This document shows positions 10,494 through 19,288 of a DNA stretch of 63,638 bases, in pieces. The translations under genes and the position numbers were made by a program. Each line of letters begins with the position of its first letter. The stretch's first letter is position 1. The stretch is from Candidatus Zhuqueibacterota bacterium (GTDB lineage: Bacteria > Zhuqueibacterota > Zhuqueibacteria > Thermofontimicrobiales > Sulfurfontimicrobiaceae). The notes beneath the pieces are model-generated. The model did not search any database and was not told the origin of the DNA. It worked only from the letters and a program-made list of their open reading frames with translations. The DNA is taken from NCBI GenBank assembly GCA_016927835.1, contig JAFGMA010000286.1, positions 1-63,638 of the forward strand. Reading direction: 5' to 3'.

Positions 10494-13016
10494 ATGATGG
10501 TCTACTACAAACACTACCGGATGTATTCGATTCTTACGCTTATTATTTTCCTGCTTTCAGCATTCGCCACACCAGGCATCTCTCAAACCGATACCGAGAT
10601 CGAGCTTGTCGATCATTTTGGTGGTTTTATCGGAAATTTCGATATCAAGGATGATTATGCCTATCTCTGCCAGGGAACCGTTTTAACCGTACTGGATATA
10701 AGCGCCTCAGAATTTGTCGAAGTCGCCTGGATGCTGCTCCCGGATGAACCGGCTGATTTTGTCATCGCCGGCGATTTCGCTTTCATGTATATCGGTGCTG
10801 GTGATTCCGCTCTTCGCATCCTGGATATCTCAAATCCGTTTCAACCACACCTACTCGGCTCGATGGCGCTTCGGGGCGCATGGCGCGGCAAGATAGCAGT
10901 GTCGAACGAGTATGCATACATCGCCATGGATGAAAGTTTGAAAGTGGTACATATCTCGGATCCGTTTTCACTCAATGTGGTACAGACGATTGATGTTCCG
11001 GCAAACGATGTGTTTGTCGCCGATGATGTGGTCTACGTCGGCGGGTTCGATGGATTGACTATTTTCGATGCCACGGCTCCGGATAATCTGATCGAAACCG
11101 GGCATTTTTCCGCAGAACAGGTGCATGGCATTTACGTTGAAGATAGCCTGGCATACCTTGCAGGCTCCCGAAATGAAATTCCCGGTGCGGGATTGACAGT
11201 GGTCGATGTGTCCGACGTAAGCGCGCCGGCTCAACTCGCCCATTTTTCGACCAATATCGACAATCACTGCTATGTTCCCGACGCTGTGGAAGTAGCTGAT
11301 AACCATGCATATATCGCCGCGAACGAGATGCTTTTCATCGTGGATGTCACGGATCCTGCCAATCCTGTTTGGGTGAGTAGCGTTCGAATTAACCGGGGCG
11401 CATATCCCGGCATCGAATCGCAGCGCCTGGTACCGCCTTACCTCTATATTGCAACGGGAGAAAGCTCCTGGGGCTTCAGAAAAATAAATGTATCTGATCC
11501 GGCATCTCCGCAAACCGAATCGATGCTGGAAGAAGGCTGGGATATGCAACATCTGTACGCTTATGGAACCACGCTGTACGTGTCCTCTTGGGAACGCCTG
11601 TGGATTTATGACTATAACGATCCGGAGAATCCCCAATTGCTGGGTTCGGATACAACGTGGACGCAACTCTCGCGCATCTGCAAACACCAGAACATGATCT
11701 TCGGACTTAGCAACCAGACCATGTTTGTCATAGATGTTGCCGATCCCGGTAATATGTACCAGGTTGGCAGACTGGACTTTGAGGAAGGCAGCCTTCGGGA
11801 TATTAAAGTGGAAGGCACGTATGCTTACCTGATCACCGTTGGTTTGCCGAATTATAGCTCGCAGTTGGTGATCGTCGACATTTCGAATCCGTCTGCTCCT
11901 GCAAAAACCGGGGAATTCACCCTCGCGGGCGAAGGGCGCGACCTGTTTATTCAGGACGAAAGCAAGCTGGCTTTTGTCAGCTTCCATGCTGATGAGTCAA
12001 ATAAAGGCTTTCAGATCATCAACGTCTCGGTTCCTGCTGCGCCAGCGCTGCTGGGAACGGCGCAAACTGCCGGCAGACCCTCCTGCACCTGGGTTGCAGA
12101 TAGCCTGGTCTGGATCGGGAGCAATACCACTCTCGACACCAGTTTATGGCACCTTGAATCATTCGATATCGCCGGTGACGTGACGGCTCCGGCAAGACTC
12201 AACGAGACCAGTGGTGATGGCTGGATTTGCGACATCGAAGTTCACAACGATTATTTAATCGCCAGTCTGCCAACCAATTCAGTTTTTATTTTTAATCCGA
12301 TTACATTGGATTTTTTGGCAAAGTGCGCTTCGCCTAATTCGCTTTTTTTCACAACGATGTATTTTCCGCTGCGATGGGCATATTACATTTATACGATTAA
12401 TGGATATCTCAATCCTGATAAGTTAAAAGCCAGCGCGAGTTGGGGCGCGATCATAGCAAAATTGAAGGCAATTCGCAAAGTGGCAAAAATCAAGATATCA
12501 CCCCCTGACACGTCGGTTGCCAAAGAACAAACTGTAAAATTCGTGGCTACTTCTATGGATAGCATCGGCGAAGTGATTACAGCAAACATCAAATGGTCTG
12601 CCAGCGGCGGAACGATTGACTCGACAGGAAAATATACCGCCACAACCGAAGGTGATTATACAGTGACAGCCACCGACATTTCTTCCGGCGTATCTGGTTC
12701 TGCAACTATACACGTGACTGCTACCGCGGTTGAATGCGTTGCCCGGAGCGTTACCGATTTCAAGCTCGCACAAAATTATCCGAATCCCTTTAATCCGACA
12801 ACCTGCATTGCATTCAGCGTCAAAGAAAATTGTCACGTCCGGCTGAGAGTATTTGATATTCAGGGGCGCGAAGTGACGACATTGACCGATAGCTACCACA
12901 AAACAGGTCAATATAAATATCTGTTCGATGCGAGAATGCTGACTTCCGGCGTCTATTTTTATGAAATTCAAATGCAAGATTTTCATGAAATAAAAAAGAT
13001 GATTCTGCTGCAATAG
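10494..13016 (+). CDS. Secreted LVIVD-repeat beta-propeller protein with Ig-like and T9SS sorting domains
   Basis: 840 residues with an N-terminal signal segment (about 8-30). About nine LVIVD-type repeats of roughly 45 residues follow, each with a core such as LRILDISNPFQPHLLGS, LFIVDVTDPANPVWVSS or LVIVDISNPSAPAKTGE; they are expected to fold as a surface beta-propeller. A BIG2-like Ig domain spans about 655-740. Residues about 756-840 are a T9SS/Por sorting domain (LAQNYPNPFNPTTCIAF, VFDIQGREVTTL). AGGAG seven bases upstream supports ATG 10494, with a second ATG immediately after. The repeats are typical of surface or extracellular scaffold proteins. The substrate is unknown. Export by T9SS is a strong family-based inference, although no T9SS machinery is in this window. 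Confidence 0.92.
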   Translation: MMVYYKHYRMYSILTLIIFLLSAFATPGISQTDTEIELVDHFGGFIGNFDIKDDYAYLCQGTVLTVLDISASEFVEVAWMLLPDEPADFVIAGDFAFMYIGAGDSALRILDISNPFQPHLLGSMALRGAWRGKIAVSNEYAYIAMDESLKVVHISDPFSLNVVQTIDVPANDVFVADDVVYVGGFDGLTIFDATAPDNLIETGHFSAEQVHGIYVEDSLAYLAGSRNEIPGAGLTVVDVSDVSAPAQLAHFSTNIDNHCYVPDAVEVADNHAYIAANEMLFIVDVTDPANPVWVSSVRINRGAYPGIESQRLVPPYLYIATGESSWGFRKINVSDPASPQTESMLEEGWDMQHLYAYGTTLYVSSWERLWIYDYNDPENPQLLGSDTTWTQLSRICKHQNMIFGLSNQTMFVIDVADPGNMYQVGRLDFEEGSLRDIKVEGTYAYLITVGLPNYSSQLVIVDISNPSAPAKTGEFTLAGEGRDLFIQDESKLAFVSFHADESNKGFQIINVSVPAAPALLGTAQTAGRPSCTWVADSLVWIGSNTTLDTSLWHLESFDIAGDVTAPARLNETSGDGWICDIEVHNDYLIASLPTNSVFIFNPITLDFLAKCASPNSLFFTTMYFPLRWAYYIYTINGYLNPDKLKASASWGAIIAKLKAIRKVAKIKISPPDTSVAKEQTVKFVATSMDSIGEVITANIKWSASGGTIDSTGKYTATTEGDYTVTATDISSGVSGSATIHVTATAVECVARSVTDFKLAQNYPNPFNPTTCIAFSVKENCHVRLRVFDIQGREVTTLTDSYHKTGQYKYLFDARMLTSGVYFYEIQMQDFHEIKKMILLQ

Positions 13017-13097
13017 AGCAATTGCGATGCGCTTTCCGGTTTTTCGGACAGGGCACATTTTGAATTTGCTTTTTTCGAACGAGGTTTTGCCATTCGA

Positions 13098-13144
13098 AGT
13101 TCAAGCTCGAGGCTGTATCCCAGGGATCAACCCCGGCTTGAACT
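13098..13144. repeat. Inverted repeat between LVIVD gene and activase gene
   Basis: AGTTCAAGC at 13098-13106 pairs perfectly with GCTTGAACT at 13136-13144 across a 29-nt loop. There is no T tract, so this is not a standard terminator. It may be an mRNA 3'-end structure or a dispersed palindrome. Confidence 0.4.
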
Positions 13145-13246
13145 CCGGGCTTCACTGAACCCTGAATATCATACATCGCCCTGATGGATTGTTATTTCTG
13201 ATAAACGGATTGCTTTCTAAACTATCCTGCAAATTACGGAGGGAAT

Positions 13247-16200
13247 ATGACTATTAAAGGTGAGGCATCAGTGTTTCTCGGGATAGATATCGGCGCTGTA
13301 TCATTGAGTTATGCGCTAATCGAGCAAAACGCACGTATCATCCGGAGCGAATACATCATTCATCAGGGCAATATCGTCGAAATTCTGCAAAACCTTCTGA
13401 ACGCATTGGATCTCTCCACGATATCCCAAATCGCTTATAACCATAAATCAGCCGATTTTTTCTCGGCAGGTGCAAGCGTCAACGAGCAAGTCGCGCTCAT
13501 CACTGGCATACGCACCCTGCTGCCTGAAGCCAAAAGTATTTTCAACATCGGCGGTGAAACATTCGGGCTGTTCCTGTTCGATGAGCAAAATCGATATCAG
13601 CGATATATTTCGAATTCTTCGTGCGCTGCCGGAACCGGCGCTTTTTTAGACCAACAGGCTGAACGGCTGGGCTTACACGGGAGCGCGGAACTCAGTCAAT
13701 TAGCTGAAAAATATAGCGGTGCACCGCCCAAAATTGCAACCCGATGTGCTGTATTCGCCAAGACCGATTTGATCCATTGTCAGCAGCAGGGCTATTCAAT
13801 CGAAGCGATTTCTGCCGGTTTGTGCAAAGGTCTCGCTCGAAATATTTATGACACCCTCATCAAAGGCGTGGACTTGCACAAGCCAATCGCGGTCATCGGC
13901 GGGGTAAGCAAAAATCAAAAAGTGATGCACTACCTTTCGGAATTAATCGGCTACCCGGTTATGATTCCCGAATCTGCGCTCATTGCCGGTGCCATCGGCA
14001 GCGCTTTATACGCCATGAAAAACCAATCCGGGAGCAGCGAGTGCACGTTTTCTCCGGATCATATCTTGCGAACCGAGACTTCGGCAAAACACTATTTTTT
14101 CAGTCCCCTGGCATCCGAGCTGTCGGTTTTCCCCGATTTCGACAGCCATTCACATTATCTCGCCGAAAATGTCGAAGTCGATATTTATGCCTTGCCGGAT
14201 CGAGGCAGCCGTATTCCGGTTTACATGGGCGTAGATATTGGGTCGACCAGCACTAAAGCATTGATAATGGAAGCCTCCGAAACGTCACAACGCATTCTGC
14301 TGGGGCTTTATACGCGAACCATGGGGCAGCCGGTCAACGCCACGCAATCGTTGTTTAAAGCGCTGGCGGATATTGAAGCAGAGCACGGTATCGAATTCGA
14401 ATTTATTGGCGTCGGCACAACCGGCTCCGGTCGTAAATTTATCCAAAAGGTAATCAACGCGGATTTGGCAATTGACGAAATAACGGCACATGCCAGGGCA
14501 GCGCATGCGTTGAATCCTGATGTCGATACCATCATAGAAATCGGCGGACAGGATTCGAAATTCACAATAATGAAAAATGCTCAGGTCACGTTCTCGGTAA
14601 TGAATTATGTCTGTGCTGCCGGAACCGGAAGCTTCATCGAGGAACAGGCGAAGCGCCTGAATGTACCGCTGCACGAATACTCGGACCGCGCAGTGGGAAC
14701 CGCTTCGCCACTAACCAGCGATAGATGCACTGTATTCATGGAACGCGACTTGAATCATTTCATGAGCCAGGGATATTCTAAAAATGAATTGCTGGCTGCG
14801 GTATTGCATTCGGTGAGAGATAATTACCTGTCCAAAGTTGCGCATCTGAATAAAATTGGCAATGTGTTGTGTTTTCAGGGAGCCACAGCAAAAAATAAAG
14901 CGCTCGTGATGGCATTCGAACAGAAACTTCATAAGCCGATATTTGTATCAAGATATTGCCATCTCACCGGCGCTTTGGGGATTTGTCTGCTGCTAAAGGA
15001 ACAAGAAATCAGCGATTCGAAATTCCGTGGGATCGCTTTTTATAAAGAAACGCTTACGGTTCAGGATGACATTTGCGATGGCTGCCAGAATCATTGCAAG
15101 CTCAAGCGCATTCAAATCGCCGATGAAAATATCGTGTGGGGCTATCTATGCGGGCGGGATGAGAGCAGTATCGCCGCAAAATCCAGGAATCGATCAGGCT
15201 TCGATCTGTTGAGTGCTCGCAGGCGAATCTTTCACCCGAAACAACAGCTTGCAGCCGACCAGGAAAATCCGCTTCCAAAACATCCGGATGGAACGGAAAA
15301 ATCGTTTCTCGATGAATTGAAAGCCATTGAATTTGATGTTTCGCTCGAAAAGCTGAAGGAGAGCGTCGAACTCAATCTTTTGAATTTACGGCACCTGCTA
15401 TTTTCGTATACACAGGATGATGTTCCGATCAAAAAGCCGCTCAATGAAATTACCATCGGAATTCCGAATACGCTGCATTTACAGGAGGTCGCCCCTTTCT
15501 GGGAATATTTTTTCACGCAACTGGGTTATTCGGTGAAATTATCTTCAGCGGCAACCGGACTGTTGGAGCGCGGCAAACAAATCGTCGGTGCAGAATTTTG
15601 TGCGCCAATCTCCTATTGGCATGGTCATGTGGAGGATATCGGCAAGCGGGTTGATTATGTTTTCCTGCCGCATATATTCGAGGATAAAGATGAAGAGAAT
15701 ACATCGAAATTTTATTGTTATTATTCCGGATACGCCGCTTCGATGCTCTACAATCTGCCTGAATCCAACCTGAAAAATAAATACATTTCGCCAATCATCG
15801 ATTTTTCGAAGGCCATGATTGATAACATTCAACAAATATATGAAAATCTGCCCCAGGCACTAAAATTCACGCATACACCAGGCGAAATCAGCGAAGCGTA
15901 CGTCCGGGCATGGCGCTGGTTCTCCGATAAAAAGAAACAACTGGTCGATATTTTTCAGGAACAGAAAAATCGCACTGACGATATTTCAATCGTGCTTCTA
16001 GGGCGACCGTATCTCGTCCTTGATCCGGTAATGAATAAAAATATTCCGCAAAAATTCAATCAATTGGATTTGAAAACATATTTCCAAGACATGCTGCCAC
16101 CGGTTCCGCCAGGACTCCGGACGCCTGCCAGGGAATTCATCGAATGGAATCACTGGAAATTCGGTGCGACGATTTTGCGTGCCGCCGATTATGTGGGACG

Positions 16201-17629
16201 CACGCCCGGTTTATATCCGGTATTGCTCACTGCTTTCAAATGTTCGCCGGATTCATTCGTGCTGAATTATTTCAGATCGATCCTTGATGATTATCTGAAA
16301 CCGTACCTGGTACTTCAGATTGATGAACATGGCTCGGATGTTGGATACGAAACACGTATCGAATCGGCAACACTGTCATTTCGCAACCATTTCAACCACA
16401 AAAAATCCCTGGCTCATTCCCATCGCAAACGCATCATTTCAAGGACACCCGATGAAAAGAGCACGATCCTGATCCCAAATTATGATCGCCTCAGTTGCAG
16501 CCTGATCTCAGCGGCATTTGAGCATGCAGGATACAGGGCGATTTTAATTGAAGAAACGTCGACTTCAATTCTATCCAGCTTGCGCTTGAATGACGGACAG
16601 TGCCTGCCCATCAGCGCGCTGGTATCGGCTGCCGTTGACACGATTCATAAATATCGCCTGAAACCGGAAGATTGCGCTATCTTCATCAATGCCATCATCC
16701 GCACCGCGTGCAATTTGCCCCAATACCCGCTGATGATGAAAAAAATGCTGGAACAGCGAGGTGAAGGCTATGAAAAAGTTCAAATCTTTGCCACTGAATT
16801 CGAAATGCGAAGCCTGCCGCTCGAAATCATTTACGACGTTTACTGCAGCTTTCTGCTGGGCGGTCTTCTCAGGCGGATTGGCTGCAAATTGCGACCGTAC
16901 GAATTGATCCCGGGTCAGACCAACCAGGTAATCGAGTCGGCGCGCGCCGGAATGTTTCAATGCATTGTTGCCGGAAGCTCAAAAGAACTGGCATTCAAAG
17001 AAGCTATAAATGATTTCGCTCGAATTCCCTTGCAGCAGACGCGATGCGTACGTCCGAAGGTGACAATTATCGGCGATCTTTACATCAGGGACAACGATGT
17101 TTTCAATCAGGAACTGGTTGCAGAACTCGAGGCTTTCGGCGCGGAGGTTGTCACAACACCTTATACATATATTTTGAGAATGCTGGCGAAAAAACATACC
17201 AGGGACCTGTATGAAGACGGTCGATATTTTTCGCTCTTCAGAGATAAGCTTCTTATGGAAGTATTGGAGAAATTTGAGAAACGATTTTATGATCTGGCAT
17301 ACGAGATTATGCAAGAGGAATTTCCCTTGTTCGATGCGCAGATATTTGATAATCTTAAAAAGTATAATTTATCATTCAAACACGGCGGCGAAACCGTCCA
17401 AAACCTCTTAAAAATTTTCAGTTTGCTGAGACACTATCCCGACCTGTCGCTTTTCATACACGTCAATCCCATCTTCTGCTGCCCCGGACTGGTGAGCGAA
17501 TCTATCTTCAAAATGGTTGAAAAAGATATCGGAATCCCAATTGTTTCGATCATTTACGATGGTACCACAACCAACAGAAACGAAATCCTGGCGCCGTATA
17601 TGTATCATATTCAGAATCCGATAAGCTGA
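13247..17629 (+). CDS. Giant 2-hydroxyacyl-CoA dehydratase activase-related protein (BadF/BcrA ATPase, duplicated)
   Basis: 1460 residues. Two ASKHA-type ATPase modules are present: the first starts at VFLGIDIGAVSLSY (about residue 10), the second at YMGVDIGSTSTKAL (about 327). Each has the paired cysteines that ligate a shared [4Fe-4S] cluster in this family (SSCAAGTGAF with TRCAVFAKTD; YVCAAGTGSF with DRCTVFMERD). A Cys cluster DICDGCQNHCKLKR follows at about 608, then DUF2229/HgdB-like regions (about 730-1050 and 1075-1460). In the family, ATP hydrolysis drives electron transfer to a dehydratase or reductase. Such long fused forms are widespread in anaerobes and their partner is usually unknown. 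No dehydratase subunit genes lie next to it. GGAGG precedes the ATG. It implies anaerobic or microaerobic metabolism. The family is certain; the reaction is not. Confidence 0.93.
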   Translation: MTIKGEASVFLGIDIGAVSLSYALIEQNARIIRSEYIIHQGNIVEILQNLLNALDLSTISQIAYNHKSADFFSAGASVNEQVALITGIRTLLPEAKSIFNIGGETFGLFLFDEQNRYQRYISNSSCAAGTGAFLDQQAERLGLHGSAELSQLAEKYSGAPPKIATRCAVFAKTDLIHCQQQGYSIEAISAGLCKGLARNIYDTLIKGVDLHKPIAVIGGVSKNQKVMHYLSELIGYPVMIPESALIAGAIGSALYAMKNQSGSSECTFSPDHILRTETSAKHYFFSPLASELSVFPDFDSHSHYLAENVEVDIYALPDRGSRIPVYMGVDIGSTSTKALIMEASETSQRILLGLYTRTMGQPVNATQSLFKALADIEAEHGIEFEFIGVGTTGSGRKFIQKVINADLAIDEITAHARAAHALNPDVDTIIEIGGQDSKFTIMKNAQVTFSVMNYVCAAGTGSFIEEQAKRLNVPLHEYSDRAVGTASPLTSDRCTVFMERDLNHFMSQGYSKNELLAAVLHSVRDNYLSKVAHLNKIGNVLCFQGATAKNKALVMAFEQKLHKPIFVSRYCHLTGALGICLLLKEQEISDSKFRGIAFYKETLTVQDDICDGCQNHCKLKRIQIADENIVWGYLCGRDESSIAAKSRNRSGFDLLSARRRIFHPKQQLAADQENPLPKHPDGTEKSFLDELKAIEFDVSLEKLKESVELNLLNLRHLLFSYTQDDVPIKKPLNEITIGIPNTLHLQEVAPFWEYFFTQLGYSVKLSSAATGLLERGKQIVGAEFCAPISYWHGHVEDIGKRVDYVFLPHIFEDKDEENTSKFYCYYSGYAASMLYNLPESNLKNKYISPIIDFSKAMIDNIQQIYENLPQALKFTHTPGEISEAYVRAWRWFSDKKKQLVDIFQEQKNRTDDISIVLLGRPYLVLDPVMNKNIPQKFNQLDLKTYFQDMLPPVPPGLRTPAREFIEWNHWKFGATILRAADYVGRTPGLYPVLLTAFKCSPDSFVLNYFRSILDDYLKPYLVLQIDEHGSDVGYETRIESATLSFRNHFNHKKSLAHSHRKRIISRTPDEKSTILIPNYDRLSCSLISAAFEHAGYRAILIEETSTSILSSLRLNDGQCLPISALVSAAVDTIHKYRLKPEDCAIFINAIIRTACNLPQYPLMMKKMLEQRGEGYEKVQIFATEFEMRSLPLEIIYDVYCSFLLGGLLRRIGCKLRPYELIPGQTNQVIESARAGMFQCIVAGSSKELAFKEAINDFARIPLQQTRCVRPKVTIIGDLYIRDNDVFNQELVAELEAFGAEVVTTPYTYILRMLAKKHTRDLYEDGRYFSLFRDKLLMEVLEKFEKRFYDLAYEIMQEEFPLFDAQIFDNLKKYNLSFKHGGETVQNLLKIFSLLRHYPDLSLFIHVNPIFCCPGLVSESIFKMVEKDIGIPIVSIIYDGTTTNRNEILAPYMYHIQNPIS

Positions 17630-17893
17630 AAATTTGGCGGTTTTCTGGATCCGTTGTCGACCACTCCAAAGAGCGATATTTCGGACACCGCATTCTGAAA
17701 AATTCAACCAAAACCAGTTTTAAGTTTAAGCCCCAATTGCTATCAGAAATCAAATGCATTATACAAAGCCTCAATAATGCCTTAATCCATAAAAATTTAT
17801 CTGAAACTTTTAAGTATCTATACTGTATTATATAGTTAATGAAAATTTTAGCCTGGCAAACCATCCCGCTTTATCAATAAGGAGCCCACTCAA

Positions 17894-19099
17894 ATGTCTC
17901 ATTTTATTAAAATTAGTATTATCTTTTTTATTGGCTGTTTTGTGTTGTATCTGACAGGCTGCGGTACCAGCGATGCCCCGGCTAACGAGAAATCGAAAAC
18001 CGGCAGCAGCGCAGATTCAACCGGGACGGACAGCACCAAAGCCGTGTCTGATTCCACTCAAAATTCGGATAAGAAAAATGATAAAGATGAACCGGAAGAA
18101 GATGCCGTACCCGTCGAAGCGATCACCATCATTGCTGGCGATATTTCTTCTTCATTATTATATAGCGCCACCATCGAAACAGAGGAAGAAGTGGATGTCT
18201 ATCCGCAATTGAGTGGGATCATCGAAAAAATTCTGGTCGAAGAAGGCGATATCGTGACCAAAGGAGCGGTCCTTCTGCAATTAGATGATGATGAGTTCAG
18301 GCTGGCGGCTGAAAAAGCGAAAGTGAATTATGAACAAACCTTGAGCGATTATCAGCGCTCTAAACAAATATTTGAAAAAAATCTGATTAGCAATAATGAA
18401 TATGAAACCGCCCGCTTCACGATGGAAAAAGCACGGATTGAATGGGAGCAGGCAGAGCTCACCCTCGCCCGAAGCAAAATAAAATCACCGATCCCCGGGA
18501 TCATTGCCGAGCGTTTCATCAAGCCGGGCGACAGGATCCTGACCAGCGACAAATTATTCCACGTGGTCAATCACGATCGAATGATTGCCACCGTACATAT
18601 CCCTGCCAAAGATGCCTGGCACTGCGAAACAGGGCAGCGCGTTATTCTCAACAGCGATGTGCTCGGGAAAACCCGGTTCGAAGGCTGGATCAAACGGATA
18701 AGTCCGGTTGTCGATGCCCAGAGCGGAACACGTAAAATTACCGTCGGTATCAAACCCCATCAGCGTGAATTAAAAGCCGGCATGTTCGTGAATGTATTCA
18801 TCATCACCGGCACGCATAAGCAAGTTCCGCTTATTCCCAAAAATGCCATCGTATATGATGGCGAGGACAAATTTGTCTTCACCATTTCAGATGACTCGCT
18901 GGCGCAGCGTATTCAGTTGAAAGTAGGCTATTCTGATCCATTTTATTTCGAAGCTCTCGAAGGTGTAAGCGCGGGCGATAAAATGATAATCGTCGGGCAG
19001 AGTGCACTGAAAAACCAGACGCGTGTGAAAATCGTTCGCATGGATAGTATCGATGTCAAACAGGATAGTCTGGCAGCCAACTCGCCTGCTACTGATTAG
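17894..19099 (+). CDS. RND efflux periplasmic adaptor lipoprotein (MFP, HlyD-like)
   Basis: 401 residues. A lipobox (YLTGC) places it as a lipoprotein in the periplasm. A low-complexity Ser/Thr/Lys/Asp linker covers about residues 24-75. The rest shows the usual adaptor order: a barrel-sandwich half (VYPQLSGIIEKILVEEGDIV), a helical hairpin (LAAEKAKVNYEQTLSDYQRSK), the second lipoyl half (KIKSPIPGIIAERFIKPGDR), a beta-barrel and a membrane-proximal domain. It links an inner-membrane RND pump with a TolC-type channel. AAGGAG lies upstream of the ATG. Two RND permease genes follow on the same strand (189 bp and then 57 bp gaps), so this one adaptor probably serves both. No TolC gene is in this cluster; the only one seen is at 46630. 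Confidence 0.95.
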   Translation: MSHFIKISIIFFIGCFVLYLTGCGTSDAPANEKSKTGSSADSTGTDSTKAVSDSTQNSDKKNDKDEPEEDAVPVEAITIIAGDISSSLLYSATIETEEEVDVYPQLSGIIEKILVEEGDIVTKGAVLLQLDDDEFRLAAEKAKVNYEQTLSDYQRSKQIFEKNLISNNEYETARFTMEKARIEWEQAELTLARSKIKSPIPGIIAERFIKPGDRILTSDKLFHVVNHDRMIATVHIPAKDAWHCETGQRVILNSDVLGKTRFEGWIKRISPVVDAQSGTRKITVGIKPHQRELKAGMFVNVFIITGTHKQVPLIPKNAIVYDGEDKFVFTISDDSLAQRIQLKVGYSDPFYFEALEGVSAGDKMIIVGQSALKNQTRVKIVRMDSIDVKQDSLAANSPATD

Positions 19100-19288
19100 A
19101 CACACCAGGCTGCAGGTATGGTTTCACCGGCTTTATGACAATGCGTTTCAGGTTTCATTCGAGAATTTCAATCATCTCGCCATACCCGTCACAGGCGGAT
19201 TTTCTAAAGGATTTATCCGGCATCAACCACACATCTTCTGTGACTTTGCAGCTTTCGATCTGAAAATAATAAATAGGAGCATTCACAA

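Noticed and set aside
10968-11987. 339-codon minus-strand open frame opposite the LVIVD-repeat gene
   Set aside because: It is antisense to a well-supported repeat protein, has a composition of His/Arg/Ile typical of a shadow frame, and shows no domain.
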